From: Paratinospora sagittata
Taxonomy: Eukaryota > Streptophyta > Magnoliopsida > Ranunculales > Menispermaceae
Assembly (NCBI GenBank): GCA_035771175.1
Contig: CM069603.1
Span: 22,172,286-22,236,285, forward strand
DNA length: 64,000 nucleotides
Direction: 5' to 3'
Position numbers and translations under genes: made by a program
The notes under the pieces: model-generated
Told to the model about the DNA's origin: nothing
Database searches by the model: none
Seen by the model: only the letters and a program-made list of their open reading frames with translations
Shown: positions 62,397 through 64,000 of the stretch, piece by piece
Layout: each line of letters starts with the position of its first letter
How positions within the stretch are numbered: the first letter of the stretch is position 1

Positions 62397-63220
62397 GGGT
62401 AACCCCTCGATCAATCTTAGCACTAAAACTCTGAAAATTGCAAAGTCTTCAAAATCACTTTCGATATAGTATTTCATTTTGACAAAAATGTTTTCCGAAA
62501 GGTTTTAATCATAATTTTAATGAGTTTTGAATTATTTAAAAGTGTTTATTCTTGTATCAAAGTGTTTTGAGTCAATGAAATGGTTCTTTAGTGTCAAAAA
62601 TATTAATGTTTCAAAAATAAGGCTATCCAGCAATTGGCACGTCTTAGACTAAAATTTAATATTTCTAACGAGAAAAATGTGGGTACTTCTGCTTGCTCGA
62701 TTTTTCTATTCCTTCACAGTTTTGCAAGGTTATCTTAATTGAAATATTCTCTAGTAACACCTAGATGATTCCCATTGTCTCGCACGCCCAAAAAACTTTA
62801 GATTGAACAATGTTTTGAATTCAAATCATTTTGTAGTACTCTTGCTCTTTAACCTTCAACTTCAAATTTTATAAAACACTCATTCTCTGATTTTAAAAAA
62901 TACAACACGCACGATATTTGCAAGTTAGATTGAGCTTTTCAAAAAAAAGGCATCGAATTGAATCAAAATTGCAATCTGTCTTGATGTTCAGCTAGTTCTT
63001 CATTTTATCCCTTGTGTGCTAAGATTTGCAGAGGCTATCAATTGTTTAAAACTCTAAGTATATGAAGTGGTCTCGGTAAGATAACACATCAAAAAGGAAC
63101 ACATCACCTGTTTTGCGTCAAGAACACATCAAACAATAGCTTTCGAATTCTACAATTGTCAAGCTCGAAGAACGAAGACATATCTCATGTCTAATGCATT
63201 AGTTTGATCTCTGGTGTGTA
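62397..63220 (+). repeat. Monomer 73 (824 bp, class D, private 42-bp deletion)
   Basis: Partner of 70. Net loss of 42 bp at 62940/62941 (GCTTTTC joined to an eight-A tract); then private GGCATCG. TTTTAAAAAATAC shared with monomer 74. Confidence 0.95.
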
Positions 63221-64000
63221 GGGTAACCCCTCGATCAATATCAGCACTAAAACTCTGAAAATTGCAAAGTCTTCAAAATCACTTTCGATATAGTATTTCA
63301 TTTTGAAAAAAATGTTTTCTGAAAGGTTTTAATCATAATTTTAATGAGTTTTGAAATATTTAAAAGTGTTTAATCTTATATCAAAGTGTTTTGAGTCAAT
63401 GAAATGGTTCTTTAGTGTCAAAATATTAATGTTTCAAAAATAAGGCTATCCAGCAATTGGCACGTCTTAGACTAAAATCTGATATTTCTAACGAGAAAAA
63501 TGTGGGCACTTCTGCTTGCTCGATTTTTCTATTCCTTCACAGTTTTGCCAGGTTATATTAATTAAAATATTCTATAGTAACACCTAGATGATTCCCATTG
63601 TCTCGCACGCCCAAAAAACTTTAGATTGAACAATGTTTTGAATTCAAATCATTTTGTAGTACTCTTGCTCTTTAACCTTCAACTTCAAATTTTATAAAAC
63701 ACTCATTCTCTGATTTTAAAAAATACAACACGCACGATATTTGCAAGTTAGATTGAGCTTTTCGAAGAGTTTTTCAAGAGAAGAAAGTAATGATTCTTGC
63801 CTTTGCAAAAAAAGGCTTCGAATTGAATCAAAATTGCAATCTGTCTTGATGTTCAGCTAGTTCTTCATTTTATCCCTTGTGTGCTAAGATTTGCAGAGGC
63901 TATCAATTGTTTAAAACTCTAAGTATATGAAGTGGTCTCGGTAAGATAACACATCAAAAAGGAACACCTCACCTGTTTTGCGTCAAGAACACATCAAACA
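63221..64000 (+). repeat. Monomer 74, partial (780 bp, class B)
   Basis: Cut by the right window edge. CAATATCAGC, TATCAATTG; private GTTATATTAATTAAAA and AACACCTCACC. Confidence 0.95.

Larger units (their letters stand above)
1..64000 (+). repeat. Satellite array, ~865-bp monomer, whole window
   Basis: Seen: GGGTAACCCC recurs 74 times (three copies carry one base change), always on this strand, normally every 858-867 bp; the exceptions are 825-827, 821, 824 and 1230 bp. Sequence between anchors aligns end to end, so no unique DNA interrupts the array. Monomer classes used below are my own labels. P: TGACAAAA, CTTATATC, AATCTTAT, usually AATCGAAA. S: TATTTTAT, TCTGAAAGG and/or the 40-bp deletion. 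A: CCGAATGG, CTTGTATC, ATTTAATA, GCAAGG, ATTATCTCG, CTCTGGCTC. B: TCTGAAAGG, GAAATATTT, AATGTTTC, CACTTATTC. C: CTTACAC, ATTTTCTCG, TTCGCTC, AACCACTC. D: like A but CCGAAAGG, CAAAAATATT and CTCTTGCTC. E: CCACCAATTT, often CTAGAAG. 'Minus-6 tail' means TTTATAAGTATC replacing the longer TTTAAAACTC form. The family is unrecognised; heterochromatic location is inferred only from organisation. Confidence 0.98.
58933..64000 (+). repeat. Trimer HOR, period 2598 bp (C-D-B)
   Basis: Monomers 69-70-71 (866 bp each) repeat as 72-73-74, 2598 bp apart; the third step is 2556 because monomer 73 lost 42 bp. Shared rare markers: GTATTGATTC and GAATTGACTC (69, 72), TATCAATTG and ACAATTGTC (70, 73), CAATATCAGC (71, 74). 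Runs off the right edge. Confidence 0.88.

Noticed and set aside
1..64000. CRISPR array
   Set aside because: The repeat unit is about 865 bp with no short-repeat/unique-spacer structure.
1..64000. Ribosomal (5S or 45S) tandem repeat or intergenic spacer
   Set aside because: No rRNA coding region or internal control elements recognised anywhere in the monomer.
1..64000. CENP-B box in the monomer
   Set aside because: The required CGGG core is not seen on the + strand, and I found no match to the box pattern.
1..64000. AT-rich TATA-like and poly-A signals as promoters or terminators
   Set aside because: At about 30% G+C such strings are expected by chance, and no coding unit is associated with them.

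Overview
The whole 64 kb window is a single tandem satellite-DNA array with no unique sequence. A monomer of about 865 bp, roughly 30% G+C by hand count of a few lines, repeats head to tail on one strand from the first base to the last. Taking GGGTAACCCC as an arbitrary monomer start, I find 74 starts (130 to 63221). They give 73 complete intervals plus a 129-bp tail at the left edge and a 780-bp partial monomer at the right edge. Neither array end is present, so the array exceeds 64 kb. I see no protein-coding gene, rRNA, tRNA, CRISPR array or recognisable transposon. Long-monomer satellites with higher-order repeats (HORs) are typical of eukaryotic (peri)centromeric, subtelomeric or sex-/B-chromosome heterochromatin. 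I do not recognise the family and cannot name the organism; a plant or invertebrate is plausible but unproven.

Layout. (1) 1-7797: trimer HOR, period 2556 bp, long-long-short, the short monomer lacking 40 bp. (2) 7798-16613: disordered alternation of long and short monomers, holding a 1230-bp composite monomer (internal restart at 10083), a private 45-bp deletion (about 10958) and two copies of a 1690-bp dimer. The 40-bp-deleted form is not seen to the right of this region. (3) 16614-20078: diverged monomers without a clear HOR. (4) 20079-23537: two copies of a dimer of about 1730 bp. (5) 23538-29270: a trimer of about 2594 bp. (6) 29271-40498: two nearly identical hexamer copies (5181 and 6047 bp), the second carrying one extra 866-bp monomer. 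(7) 40818-46861: mosaic trimer-like region. (8) 46862 to about 58320: pentamer HOR of exactly 4312 bp, two full copies and a truncated third that ends in a hybrid monomer. (9) 58933-64000: trimer HOR, period 2598 bp, with a private 42-bp deletion at 62940.

Nothing here works as a gene set. What the sequence records is repeat dynamics: local amplification of multimers of 2, 3, 5 and 6 monomers, unequal exchange in monomer register, mosaic monomers, and CpG-to-TpG changes at several diagnostic sites that suggest past cytosine methylation.
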